A DNA stretch of 64,000 nucleotides from Actinomycetota bacterium. GTDB taxonomy: Bacteria; Actinomycetota; Thermoleophilia; Gaiellales; Gaiellaceae. The notes beneath the pieces were generated by a model. It made no database searches. It saw only the letters and a program-made list of their open reading frames with translations, and was not told the origin of the DNA. Below, one piece after another: positions 56,282-64,000 of the stretch (positions within the stretch are counted from its first letter, which is position 1; each line of letters opens with the position of its first letter). The DNA lies in contig ML178785.1 of the NCBI GenBank assembly GCA_004366385.1, forward strand, positions 92,334 through 156,333. Direction: 5' to 3'. The position numbers and the translations under genes were made by a program.

Positions 56282-58355
56282 CCGGTCGTCTCGTCGCGCG
56301 TCGTGTGCCGCAGCGCGCGGGCGTCCGTGACGTGATAGCGGCTGACCTCCGCGACGGCGACGCGCCGGCGCAGCTCGCTGCGCAGTTCCTCGTCCTCGGG
56401 CGCAGCGAGCGTGAGCGCAGCCTTGTAGAGCGCGAGCGCGTGCTCCTTCGCCCAGCCTCGGCCGGCCTGCTCGGCCGCGGCGACGAGGCAGTCGAGTGCG
56501 CGCCTGCTCTCTCCGGCCTCGCGCCAGTGCTCCGCGATCGCCTCGTTCGCCTGGCCGACGTCCCCGGTGCGCTCCTCGAGGAACGCAGCGACCGCAGCGT
56601 GGCGCTCGCGTCGTGCCGCCCGCGGGAGCCGCTCATACGCGACCTCGCGGATGACGGCGTGCTTGAACGCGAACTGCTGCTCGCCGGTGATGCGCGACAC
56701 GGCCTCGCGGCGGACGAAGTCCCGCTCCTCGAGCGTCCCGAGCGCGCTCGCGAGGTCGGCGTCCGGTGAGATGCGCGCAAGGGCGCCGCGCCAGAAGACG
56801 CGCCCCACGACGGAGGCGTCCACCAGCACGCCGCGTTCGGCAGGGGGCAGCGCGTCGAGTCGCGCGGCGACGATCGCCCGCACGCTCGTCGGCAGCCCCG
56901 CGTCCACGATCGAGCGCTCGACGACGGACGCCGCGAGCTCCTCGATGAAGAGCGGGTTACCCTCGGCGGTCCGCGCCACGACGTCGGCCTGCTCGGGCGA
57001 CGCGCCGGCGCGGTCGAGCAGCAGCTCGGCGAGCTCCTGCGCGTTCTCCTCCGAGAGGCGGTCGAGCGGCAGCGCCGTGTACGCGGGCAGCCCGCCGCCC
57101 CAGGTCGGCCGCTCCGTGAGCAGCTCGGGGCGTGCGAGCGCGACGAGGAGCAGCGGCACGTCGCGAACGCGTGCGGAGAGCGTCTCGATCAGGTCGAGGA
57201 GGCTGGAGTCGGCCCAGTGGATGTCCTCGAAGAGGAGCATCGTCGGCTCCCGCGCGGCGAGCAGCTCGACGAGCACGCGCGCGGAGAAGAACAGCGTCTC
57301 GCGGTCGGTCGCCTCGCCCGAGCCGCCGAGGCCCACGAGCATCGCCAGGTGCTCCGCATGCCCTCCGCCTCCTCGAGGCCGTCGACGAGGTCGGAGACCG
57401 ACGCGCGCAGCTTCCGCCGCGCCTCGTCGAGCTCGTCGTTGTCGAAGACGCCGGCGATCTGCTTCACGTGCTGGCCGAAGGCGCTGTACGGGCTGCTCGC
57501 GCCGTACGGCGTCGAGCGGCCGCGGAGCGCGAGCCCACCCCGTGCGGTGACGTGCTCCGCGAGCTCGAGCGCGAGCCTCGACTTCCCGATCCCGGAGGGC
57601 CCGAAGACGGTCACGAGCGCGGGCCGCCGTTCCGTCGAGACGTCCTCCCAGATCCTGCGCAGCTGCTCCAGCTCGCGCTCCCGGCCGACGACGGGGATCG
57701 CGGTGAGCGGCCGCTCGCCCGCGGGAGCGGTCGCCCGCAGCGCGAGCCACGCGCGGACGGGCTCCGACTTCCCCTTCGCGGCGATGGGCGGCGCGGGCCG
57801 GTACTCGATGGACGAGCGCGTCGCGGCGTACGTCTCGTGGCCGACGAGCACGCCGCCGACGGGCGCCGAGGTCTGGAGCCTGGCCGCCGTGTTCACGACG
57901 TCGCCTGCGATCATCGCCTCGCCCTGCTCCGTCCGCGCCTCGAGCTCGACGATCGCCTCGCCCGTGTTCACCGCGACCCGAATCTCGAGCCCGTCGGCCG
58001 TCGCCCACTCCTGCACCGCGAGCGCGGCCCGCACCGCGCGCTCGTGGTCGTCGCCGTACGCGACCGGCGCGCCGAAGACGCCCATGACCGCGTCGCCGAT
58101 GAACTTCTCGACGCGGCCGCCGTACGACTCGAGCTCGGAGCGCACGCGCTCGTAGTACGGGACGAGGAACGCGCGCACGTCCTCGGGGTCGAGTTGCTCC
58201 GCGCGGGTCGTGAAGCCGACGAGGTCGACGAAGACCACGGAGACGATCCGCCGCTCCTCGACCGGGGTCGCGCGCTCGCCCAGCGTAGCTCCGCAGGCGC
58301 TGCAGAAGCGCGCGGTGTCGGCGTTCTCCTCGCCACAGCGTGCACAGATCCCCAC
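56278..58355 (-). pseudogene. Adenylate/guanylate cyclase with AAA-type ATPase domain, frameshifted near 57360
   Basis: From GTG 58355: an N-terminal zinc ribbon (CARCGEENADTARFCSACG), a class III cyclase domain (VVFVDLVGFTTRAEQLDPED; RVEKFIGDAVMGVFGAP; AGDVVNTAARLQTSAPVGG), then an NTPase domain with Walker A VFGPSGIGKSRLALELAEH. The frame ends early at 57189. The expected continuation (AEHLAMLVGLGGSGEA..., Walker B TMLLFEDIHWAD, ending at 56278) is in another frame from about 57360. A single missing base in the GGAGGGC run would explain this. Intact, it would be an LAL/BTAD-like signalling ATPase of about 690 residues. Confidence 0.82.
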
Positions 58356-58362
58356 GGCGAGA

Positions 58363-58368
58363 ACACTA
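58363..58368 (-). promoter_or_regulatory. Candidate -10 box for the cyclase gene
   Basis: TAGTGT on the minus strand, 7 nt before GTG 58355. It overlaps the -10 box of the divergent gene by two bases. Confidence 0.5.
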
Positions 58369-58372
58369 GAGT
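58367..58372 (+). promoter_or_regulatory. Candidate -10 box for the gamma-glutamyltransferase gene
   Basis: TAGAGT, 7 nt before GTG 58380. Confidence 0.5.
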
Positions 58373-58379
58373 CCCTCCG

Positions 58380-60053
58380 GTGTTCACGACGAGGCCGGAG
58401 CTGCGCGGGACGTTCGGGATGGTCGCGTCCACGCACTGGCTCGCATCGCAGGCCGGGATGGCGGTGCTCGAGCGCGGCGGGAACGCGTTCGACGCCGCGG
58501 TCGCGACCGGCTTCACGCTCCAGGTCGTCGAGCCGCACCTGAACGGGCCCGGCGGCGAGGTGCCCGCGATCTTCTACTCGGCGGAGCGCGACGCGGTGCA
58601 GGTGCTCTGCGGCCAGGGTGTCGCACCGGCGCGCGCGACGATCGAGGCGTTCCGCGACCTCGGCCACGAGCTCGTGCCGGGGACGGGCGTGCTCGCCGCG
58701 TGCGTGCCGGGGTCGTTCGGCGCCTGGCTGCTGCTGCTGCGCGAGCACGGGACGTGGCGGCTCGAGGACGTGCTCGAGCACGCGATCGGGTACGCGGAGC
58801 ACGGGTTCCCGCTCGTCGCCGGGATCCGCGCCACGATCGACCGGACGGAGGCGTTGCTCGCGACGTGGCCCGGCTCGCGCGATCTCTACCTGCCCCCGCC
58901 CGAGGTGGGCGCGCTCTTCAGGAACCGCCCGCTCGCGGCGACGTACCGGCGCATCGTGGAGGAGAGCCGCGGCGGGTCGCGGGAGGAGGAGGTCGAGCGC
59001 GCGCGCAGCCTCTTCTACGGGGGCTTCGTCGCGGAGGAGATCGACCGCTTCGTCGCGGCCGAGGGCGGCTTCCTCTCCGCGGACGATCTCGCCGCGTGGG
59101 ACGCGACCTTCGAGGAGGCGGCGGCGATCGAGTATCGCGGGCTCACCGTGTGCAAGACCGGCGCGTGGGGCACGGGCCCGGCCGGGCTCCAGCAGCTCGC
59201 GCTGCTGCGCGGCTACGACCTCGCGGAGCTCTCCGAGCCCGAGCTGCTCCACGTCGTCACGGAGTGCGCCAAGCTTGCGTTCGCGGACCGCGACGCGCTC
59301 TACGGCGACGCGTCCGAGATCCGGCTCGACATCCTGCTCTCCGAGGAGTACGCGGGCGAGCGCCGCGCGCTCCTAGGCGAGGAGGCCTCGGCGGAGTACC
59401 GCCCGGGCTTCGGGCGGCTGCCGCGCGTCCACGCGGGCGCCGAGGCAACGGTCGGCTCGGGCGAACCGAGCCGCGGCACCTGCCACTTCGACATCGCGGA
59501 CCGGCACGGCAACGTGATCTCCGCGACGCCGAGCGGCGGCTGGCTCCAGAGCTCCCCCGTGATCCCGGCCCTCGGCTGGCCCCTCGGGACGCGCGCGCAG
59601 ATGTTCTGGCTCGAGGAGGGGCTGCCCTCGTCGCTCGTGCCGGGGACGCGCCCGCGGACGACGCTCTCGCCCGGCCTCGCGCTCCGCCACGGGCGGCCGT
59701 ACCTCGCGTGGGGGACGCCGGGCGGCGACCAGCAGGAGCAGTGGGCGCTACACGCGTTCCTCCGCCACGTCGACCTCGGCCTCGACGTCCAGGCGGCGAT
59801 CGACGCGCCGGAGTTCCACACCGACCATCTGATCTCGTCCTTCTACCCGCGCGGGTTCCAGGAGCGCTCGCTCGCGCTCGAGGCGCGCGTGGGGTCGCGG
59901 ACGGTCGCGGATCTCCAGCGGCGCGGGCACGAGGTGACGCTGTGGCCGCCGTGGTCGCTCGGCCGCGTGACGATGGTCGCGCGCGAGCCCGACGGGTTGC
60001 TGAAGGCGGGGGCGAACCCGCGCGGGATGCAGGGCTACGCGGTCGGGCGCTGA
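58380..60053 (+). CDS. Gamma-glutamyltransferase family protein
   Basis: A 557-residue Ntn-hydrolase precursor of the GGT family. The N-terminal half has GMVASTHWLASQAGMAVLERGGNAFDAAVATGFTLQVVEPHLNGPGG. The autoprocessing/nucleophile Thr is in SRGTCHFDIADRHGNVISATPSGGW, and the small-subunit region has RTTLSPGLALRHGRPYLAWGTPGGD. There is no signal peptide, so it may be a cytoplasmic acylase-like member rather than a glutathione-degrading GGT. The substrate is unknown. It is followed at three bases by a thioesterase gene. Confidence 0.88.
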   Translation: MFTTRPELRGTFGMVASTHWLASQAGMAVLERGGNAFDAAVATGFTLQVVEPHLNGPGGEVPAIFYSAERDAVQVLCGQGVAPARATIEAFRDLGHELVPGTGVLAACVPGSFGAWLLLLREHGTWRLEDVLEHAIGYAEHGFPLVAGIRATIDRTEALLATWPGSRDLYLPPPEVGALFRNRPLAATYRRIVEESRGGSREEEVERARSLFYGGFVAEEIDRFVAAEGGFLSADDLAAWDATFEEAAAIEYRGLTVCKTGAWGTGPAGLQQLALLRGYDLAELSEPELLHVVTECAKLAFADRDALYGDASEIRLDILLSEEYAGERRALLGEEASAEYRPGFGRLPRVHAGAEATVGSGEPSRGTCHFDIADRHGNVISATPSGGWLQSSPVIPALGWPLGTRAQMFWLEEGLPSSLVPGTRPRTTLSPGLALRHGRPYLAWGTPGGDQQEQWALHAFLRHVDLGLDVQAAIDAPEFHTDHLISSFYPRGFQERSLALEARVGSRTVADLQRRGHEVTLWPPWSLGRVTMVAREPDGLLKAGANPRGMQGYAVGR

Positions 60054-60055
60054 GC

Positions 60056-60538
60056 GTGGCCGACCGCACGCGCACCTACTCCTGGGACGATCCCTTCGCG
60101 CTCAGCGAGCACCTCGCCGGCCGCTCGGGGCTCGAGCTCATGCAGGCGATGGCCTCGGGCGAGCTGCCCGCGCCCCCGATCGCGCACACCCTCGGGTTCC
60201 GGCTCGTCGAGGTCGAGCGCGGCCGCGCCGTGTTCGAGTGCCAGCCGGCGGAGTTCCACTACAACCCGATCGGCACGGTCCACGCCGGGCTCCCGACGAC
60301 CCTGATGGACTCCGCGATGGGTCTCGCGTTCGTGACGACGCTCGAGCAGCCGGTCCCGTGGACGACGCTCGAGCTGAAGGCGAACTTCACGCGCGCGCTC
60401 ACGGTCGAGACAGGCCTCGTCCGCTGCACCGGCACCGTGATCCACGCGGGCCGGCGGGTAGCGACGACCGAGGCGCGGGTCGAGGATGCCGAGGGGCGCC
60501 TCTACGCCCACGGCACGAGCACGATCCTGGTGCTCTGA
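60056..60538 (+). CDS. PaaI-type hotdog thioesterase
   Basis: A 160-residue hotdog-fold protein: HTLGFRLVEVERGRAVFECQPAEFHYNPIGTVHAGLPTTLMDSAMGLAF contains the HxGxxxTLxDxAxG-like PaaI signature (here HAGLPTTLMDSAMG). It would hydrolyse an acyl- or aryl-CoA. The GTG lies two bases after the preceding stop, so it is co-transcribed with the GGT-family gene. Confidence 0.87.
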   Translation: MADRTRTYSWDDPFALSEHLAGRSGLELMQAMASGELPAPPIAHTLGFRLVEVERGRAVFECQPAEFHYNPIGTVHAGLPTTLMDSAMGLAFVTTLEQPVPWTTLELKANFTRALTVETGLVRCTGTVIHAGRRVATTEARVEDAEGRLYAHGTSTILVL

Positions 60539-60539
60539 G

Positions 60540-61043
60540 CTACGTCTCGTCGCGCGGCGCGCGTAGCAAGTCGGAGATCGCTCGCAGCTCTCCAGCTACC
60601 ACCTTGTCGTGAGGGCGACCAGCGGCTTCCTTCATGCCGATCAAGTGATCGAGCGAGGCAATGCGGATCGTGCGGCCCTCGAGTGTCGACTCGAACGCCT
60701 CGGCGCGTAGCGCCTCGTATGCCGGTGCGCCGTCTGGATACGCGCGGATGTCGAGCTTCCCGACGTCGGTGTCGAACGTGAAGTTGCCGCCGGCGGCCGG
60801 CGATCTCGCGTCGAGGACGAACGGTACGTCCTGCGGAGCTCCACGCATCGTGGCGCTGAGGTCGTTCAGAACCGCCGCGAGCCGTTCGAGGTTCTCAGCG
60901 GTGCGCGAGTACGCGACGTCGACGTCGTAGGTCGGGTAGGCAGAGCCATGCGCTCCGGCCGCCAGACCTCCGGTCAGAACGAAGTCGACACCCGCGTCCG
61001 CGAGCCGGATGAGCGCCGGCGTGGGGTCGAACTCATCGGCCAA
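60540..61043 (-). CDS. Nucleotidyltransferase-fold protein paired with an XRE regulator
   Basis: A 167-residue protein with the minimal nucleotidyltransferase signature FVLTGGLAAGAHGSAYPTYDVDVAYSRTAEN (GG...T.DVD), then LDARSPAAGG, KLDIRAYPDG and IASLDHLIGMKEAAGRPHDK. It resembles AbiEii/MNT-like proteins found in toxin-antitoxin and defence loci. It starts with TTG at 61043, inside the end of the reconstructed upstream XRE frame. Whether it is a toxin is inference. Confidence 0.72.
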   Translation of the reverse strand: MADEFDPTPALIRLADAGVDFVLTGGLAAGAHGSAYPTYDVDVAYSRTAENLERLAAVLNDLSATMRGAPQDVPFVLDARSPAAGGNFTFDTDVGKLDIRAYPDGAPAYEALRAEAFESTLEGRTIRIASLDHLIGMKEAAGRPHDKVVAGELRAISDLLRAPRDET

Positions 61044-61115
61044 CGGCAGCCTGGAAACGTTGGAGTCCCTGCGTGAATGCGACTTGCTGGCGCATGCGCG
61101 TCTCGGGCTCGAGCC

Positions 61116-61349
61116 TCAGCTTCGGCTCGTTGAGCGTCGTGTCGAATCCCGGTCCACAGGCTCGGCGGCGAGCTCGAGCCGCTCGTTCATGAGCCAGAGG
61201 AGCTCGGCGAGCGTGTCGACCGAGGGCGATACGAGCTCGCGCTCGATCCGCGAGATCGCCGCCTGCGACGTCCGTGCGCGCATGGCGAGCTGTTTCTGGG
61301 TGAGCCCGTGGCGCCTTCTCGCATCACGGAGCAGCTCACCTGCGGTCAT
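61116..61349 (-). CDS. XRE-family HTH regulator, C-terminus lost by frameshift
   Basis: A 77-residue protein with a Cro/CI-type HTH: GELLRDARRRHGLTQKQLAMRARTSQAAISRIERELVSPSVDTLAELLWLMNERLEL. After PVDR the frame runs into DSTRRSTSRS and stops. The alternative frame reads GFDTTLNEPKLRLEPETRM and continues to a stop at 61033-61035, overlapping the nucleotidyltransferase start. One missing base near 61157 (CCGGGATT) would restore a protein of about 106 residues. A palindromic operator overlaps its promoter. Confidence 0.78.
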   Translation of the reverse strand: MTAGELLRDARRRHGLTQKQLAMRARTSQAAISRIERELVSPSVDTLAELLWLMNERLELAAEPVDRDSTRRSTSRS

Positions 61350-61355
61350 GCGGCG

Positions 61356-61361
61356 AAGATA
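61356..61361 (-). promoter_or_regulatory. Candidate -10 box for the XRE gene
   Basis: TATCTT on the minus strand, 6 nt before ATG 61349, overlapped by the palindromic operator. Confidence 0.5.
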
Positions 61362-61376
61362 TCAGATCAGATATCT
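61357..61376. promoter_or_regulatory. Palindromic operator at the XRE promoter
   Basis: AGATATC-AGATCA-GATATCT: 7-bp inverted arms with a 6-nt spacer, unusually AT-rich for this region. It overlaps the -10 box and probably binds the XRE protein for autoregulation. Confidence 0.65.
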
Positions 61377-61481
61377 GCTACCCTCAGGCCCGTGCGCCGC
61401 GACGAGCAAGGCACCGCACTGTCCCCGGTAACCCGGCGGCGCCCGCACGCGTAAGCGCCGAGCGCCGCGACGCAGCCTTTC

Positions 61482-61487
61482 TAGACT
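61482..61487 (+). promoter_or_regulatory. Candidate -10 box for valS (leaderless)
   Basis: TAGACT, 8 nt before ATG 61496. The same hexamer precedes ileS. Confidence 0.5.
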
Positions 61488-61495
61488 CCCCGCGG

Positions 61496-63913
61496 ATGGA
61501 TCCGCTGTACAAGCCCGAGGGCGTCGAGACGCGCTGGCAGGAGACGTGGGAGGCGGAGGGCCTGTACGAGGCCGAGCCCGATGCCGCGGGGCCCACGTTC
61601 GTGATCGCGATCCCGCCGCCGAACGTCACCGGCGAGCTGCACATGGGGCACGCGTTGAACGCCTCGATTCAGGATCTGTTGATCCGCTGGCATCGCATGC
61701 GCGGCTTCTCGACGCTCTGGCAGCCGGGCTACGACCACGCGGGGATCGCGACCCAGAACGTCGTCGAGCGCGACCTCGCGAAGGAGGGGATGACCCGCCA
61801 CGACCTCGGCCGTGAGGCGTTCGTCGAGCGCACGTGGGCCTGGCTCGAGCACTACGGGAAGGTCATCTACTCGCAGTTCCGCCGGCTCGGCGCCTCGCTC
61901 GACTATCGCCGCGAGCGGTTCACGATGGACGAGGGCTACGTGCGCGCGGTGCTCAAGTACTTCGTGCACCTGTACGACCGCGGCCTGATGTACCGCGACA
62001 ACCGGATCGTGAACTGGTGCCCGCGCTGCGCGAGCGCGATCTCCGACCTCGAGGTGAACCACACGGACGAGGACGACACGCTGTACCGGATCCGCTACCC
62101 GCTCGCCGACGGGGCCGGCCACGTGACGATTGCGACGGTGCGCCCGCCGACGATGCTCGCGGACGTCGCGGTCGCGGTGCACCCCGACGACGACCGCTAC
62201 CGCGAGCTCGTGGGGAAGGAGGCGATCCTCCCCGTCGCGGAGCGGCGGATCCCGATCGTCGCGGACGACCGCGTCGACCCCGAGTTCGGCACCGGCGCCG
62301 TGAAGATCACGCCCGGGCACGATCCGATGGACTTCGAGATCGGCCGTACGCACGGGCTCCCCGAGCTCACGGTCATCGGCCTCGACGGGAACATGAACGA
62401 GGAGTCCGGCGAGTTCGCGGGGCTGGAGCAGAAGGAGGCCGAGAAGCGCATCGTCGCGCGGCTCGAGGAGCAGGGTCTCCTCGAGTCCGCCGAGCCCTAC
62501 CGCCACTCCGTCGGGCACTGCGACCGTTGCGGCTCGCGCATCGAGCCGCTCATCACCTTGCAGTGGTGGTGCGAGATGACCGAGCTCGCGCGCCCTGCGA
62601 TCGACGTCGTGAAGGAGGGCCGCGTGGTCTTCCGCCCGGAGCGCTACGCGAAGATCTACCTCGACTGGATGGAGTCCATCCGACCCTGGTGCGTGTCCCG
62701 CCAGCTCTGGTGGGGGCACCGGATCCCTGTCTGGTACTGCCCCGACGGGCATCTCACGGTCGTGGAGACGGAGCCCGACGCGTGCGCCGAGTGCGGGTCG
62801 GCGGAGCTCACGCAGGACGAGGACGTCATGGACACGTGGTTCTCGTCGCAGCTCTGGCCGTTCGCCACGCTCGGCTGGCCGGACGACACTCCTGAGCTCC
62901 GCCGCTGGTACCCGAACGACGCCAGCTCGACCGACCGCGGGATCATCTTCCTCTGGGAGGCGCGGATGATCATGGCCGGGCTCGAGCTGATGGGCGAGAT
63001 CCCGTTCCACACGGTCAACATCCACTCCACGATCAACGCGCCGGACGGCCGGCGGATGTCGAAGAGCCTCGGAACCGGGATCGACCCGATGGGGCCGATC
63101 GAGCAGTTCGGCGCCGACGCGACTCGCTACGGGCTGCTGAAGAACTCCTCGACGCAGGACGTCCGCTTCTCCTACGGGACGATCGAGGAGGGGCGGAAGC
63201 TCGCGAACAAGCTCTGGAACGTCTCGCGCCTGATCCTCCAGCATGCGGAGGGCGTCACGCCGGAGGCGCGGCCGCGCGAGCTCGAGGAGCGCTGGATCCT
63301 GGCACGGATCGACGCGACTCGGAACGAAGTAGAGGAGGCGTGGGGGCTCTACGAGTTCGCGCCGTCGATGAGCGCGGTGTACCGCCTCGTCTTCGACGAC
63401 TTCTGCGACTGGTACGCGGAAGCGGTCAAGCCGCGGCTGTACGAGCGCGACCCGGACACCGCCGCGACCGCGCTCGCGGCGCTCGAGCGCGTGCTCACGT
63501 TGCTGCACCCGGTGATGCCGCACGTCACGGAGGAGATCTGGACGGCGCTGCCGGCGCGCGAGAGGCGGCTGATCGTCTCGCCGTGGCCGGAGCCGGACGA
63601 GCGCTTCGCGGCGGACGCGGGCGCGCTCGACCGCGTGCAGGAGGCCGCGCAGATCTTCCGCCGGAGCGGGGTCGAGGTCGAGCTCTCGTCGGACGACGAG
63701 CGGCGGATCTTCGCGGCTGTCGTGCGCCCCGAGCGAGCGCGCGTCGACGGCAACCGCGAGGCCGAGCTCGAGCGCCTGCGCAAGGAAGTCGCGCGCGGCG
63801 AGGGCATGCTCGCGAACGAGCGCTTCACACGGAACGCACCGGCCGAGGTGGTGGAGGCCGAGCGCGAGAAGCTCGAGCGCTACCGCCGCGAGCTCGCAGC
63901 GCTCGAGGGTTGA
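61496..63913 (+). CDS. valS: Valyl-tRNA synthetase
   Basis: An 805-residue class I synthetase charging tRNA-Val. The HIGH motif is HMGH (49-52, in PPPNVTGELHMGHALN). The editing domain has MLADVAVAVHPDDDRY and GTGAVKITPGHDPMDFEIG. CVSRQLWWGHRIPVWYCPDG, EDVMDTWFSSQLWPFATLGWP and the KMSKS motif in GRRMSKSLGTG follow. A C-terminal coiled coil (ERLRKEVARGEGMLANERFTRNAP...EREKLERYRREL) is present. In contrast to ileS, both signatures are canonical. Somewhat shorter than E. coli ValRS. Confidence 0.97.
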   Translation: MDPLYKPEGVETRWQETWEAEGLYEAEPDAAGPTFVIAIPPPNVTGELHMGHALNASIQDLLIRWHRMRGFSTLWQPGYDHAGIATQNVVERDLAKEGMTRHDLGREAFVERTWAWLEHYGKVIYSQFRRLGASLDYRRERFTMDEGYVRAVLKYFVHLYDRGLMYRDNRIVNWCPRCASAISDLEVNHTDEDDTLYRIRYPLADGAGHVTIATVRPPTMLADVAVAVHPDDDRYRELVGKEAILPVAERRIPIVADDRVDPEFGTGAVKITPGHDPMDFEIGRTHGLPELTVIGLDGNMNEESGEFAGLEQKEAEKRIVARLEEQGLLESAEPYRHSVGHCDRCGSRIEPLITLQWWCEMTELARPAIDVVKEGRVVFRPERYAKIYLDWMESIRPWCVSRQLWWGHRIPVWYCPDGHLTVVETEPDACAECGSAELTQDEDVMDTWFSSQLWPFATLGWPDDTPELRRWYPNDASSTDRGIIFLWEARMIMAGLELMGEIPFHTVNIHSTINAPDGRRMSKSLGTGIDPMGPIEQFGADATRYGLLKNSSTQDVRFSYGTIEEGRKLANKLWNVSRLILQHAEGVTPEARPRELEERWILARIDATRNEVEEAWGLYEFAPSMSAVYRLVFDDFCDWYAEAVKPRLYERDPDTAATALAALERVLTLLHPVMPHVTEEIWTALPARERRLIVSPWPEPDERFAADAGALDRVQEAAQIFRRSGVEVELSSDDERRIFAAVVRPERARVDGNREAELERLRKEVARGEGMLANERFTRNAPAEVVEAEREKLERYRRELAALEG

Positions 63914-63972
63914 GCGAGGAGAACGACGGTCTGCCGCTGGACGGGTGAGCGCGGGCGTCGCATGATGCCAGG

Positions 63973-64000
63973 GTGCGTGACGACCTCCCCCGCGGAACGG
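63973..64000 (+). CDS. Possible start of the next gene (partial)
   Basis: A GTG at 63973 begins an open frame (MRDDLPRGT) running off the window. Too little is visible to assign a product. In other genomes folC often follows valS, but nothing here shows that. Confidence 0.2.

Noticed and set aside
56278-58008. A 576-residue ATPase gene starting at 58008
   Set aside because: Residues upstream of about 57370 in this frame are shadow sequence. The true N-terminal domains are in another frame from 58355, joined by a frameshift.
1-64000. CRISPR arrays, prophage or integrative element boundaries, rRNA genes
   Set aside because: No regularly spaced repeats, phage structural genes, integrases, attachment-site duplications or rRNA sequence were recognised.

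Overview
The window is very GC-rich chromosomal DNA with tightly packed genes. Gene content (Clp/trigger factor, an Mrp antiporter, IspH, FabI, an oxidase-assembly protein, many GTG starts) fits a non-model actinobacterium. A Thermoleophilia/Gaiellales-type lineage is my best guess, but that is inference, not a classification. Five-prime ends are distinctive: most genes that head a transcription unit have a TANNNT hexamer 6-9 nt before the start codon and no Shine-Dalgarno sequence. Leaderless transcription therefore looks like the norm, and genes with real ribosome-binding sites stand out.

Layout. 1-5.3 kb (minus): a formate dehydrogenase operon. fdhA carries an in-frame UGA followed by a SECIS-like hairpin, and fdhB is a NuoE-NuoF fusion. 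A REP-associated tyrosine transposase (RAYT) element sits between fdhB and fdhA. 5.3-12.7 kb (plus): a META-domain lipoprotein, then a seven-gene coupled run (HAD phosphatase, acpS, nnr, MBL hydrolase, alr, CCA-type nucleotidyltransferase, methyltransferase), with arfB divergent from its head. REP sequence lies in frame inside alr. 12.7-21.8 kb: a second RAYT with a 45-nt perfect palindrome, an SDR/fabI divergent pair, an ECF sigma/propeller pair, two exported proteins, a YbdK-like ligase with a Rid protein, a serine hydrolase and a cyclic-nucleotide-binding protein. 21.9-31 kb: trxA, an IleS-like synthetase with aberrant signature motifs, ispH, an EamA transporter, a GNAT enzyme, an M15 peptidase and an aquaporin. 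31-41.8 kb: an oxidase-assembly protein, a CBS-BON protein, a ThDP enzyme, an amino-acid dehydrogenase, an L,D-transpeptidase, an oxidoreductase, rsgA behind a 15-codon Cys-Cys leader peptide, a rhomboid and an M50-CBS protease.

41.8-49.7 kb holds an Mrp Na+/H+ antiporter operon (mrpA-G) flanked by CBS and universal-stress proteins. mrpG is fused to a Usp domain and mrpA is broken by a 116-bp tandem duplication. 49.8-56.3 kb holds tRNAs, membrane proteins, a sarcosine-oxidase-like enzyme, tig-clpP-clpX and a DUF4242 protein. 56.3-64 kb holds a frameshifted cyclase/AAA ATPase, a gamma-glutamyltransferase, a thioesterase, an XRE/nucleotidyltransferase pair with a palindromic operator, and valS. 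Six tRNA genes are present (Pro, Gly, Arg x2, His, Leu). I see no CRISPR array, prophage or rRNA.

The most unusual items are the selenocysteine formate dehydrogenase, the RAYT/REP system (including its invasion of alr), the leader-peptide/hairpin arrangement before rsgA, pervasive leaderless promoters with overlapping divergent -10 boxes, and the duplication in mrpA. Two other frameshifts (cyclase, XRE gene) are single-base changes near G runs and could be sequencing errors.
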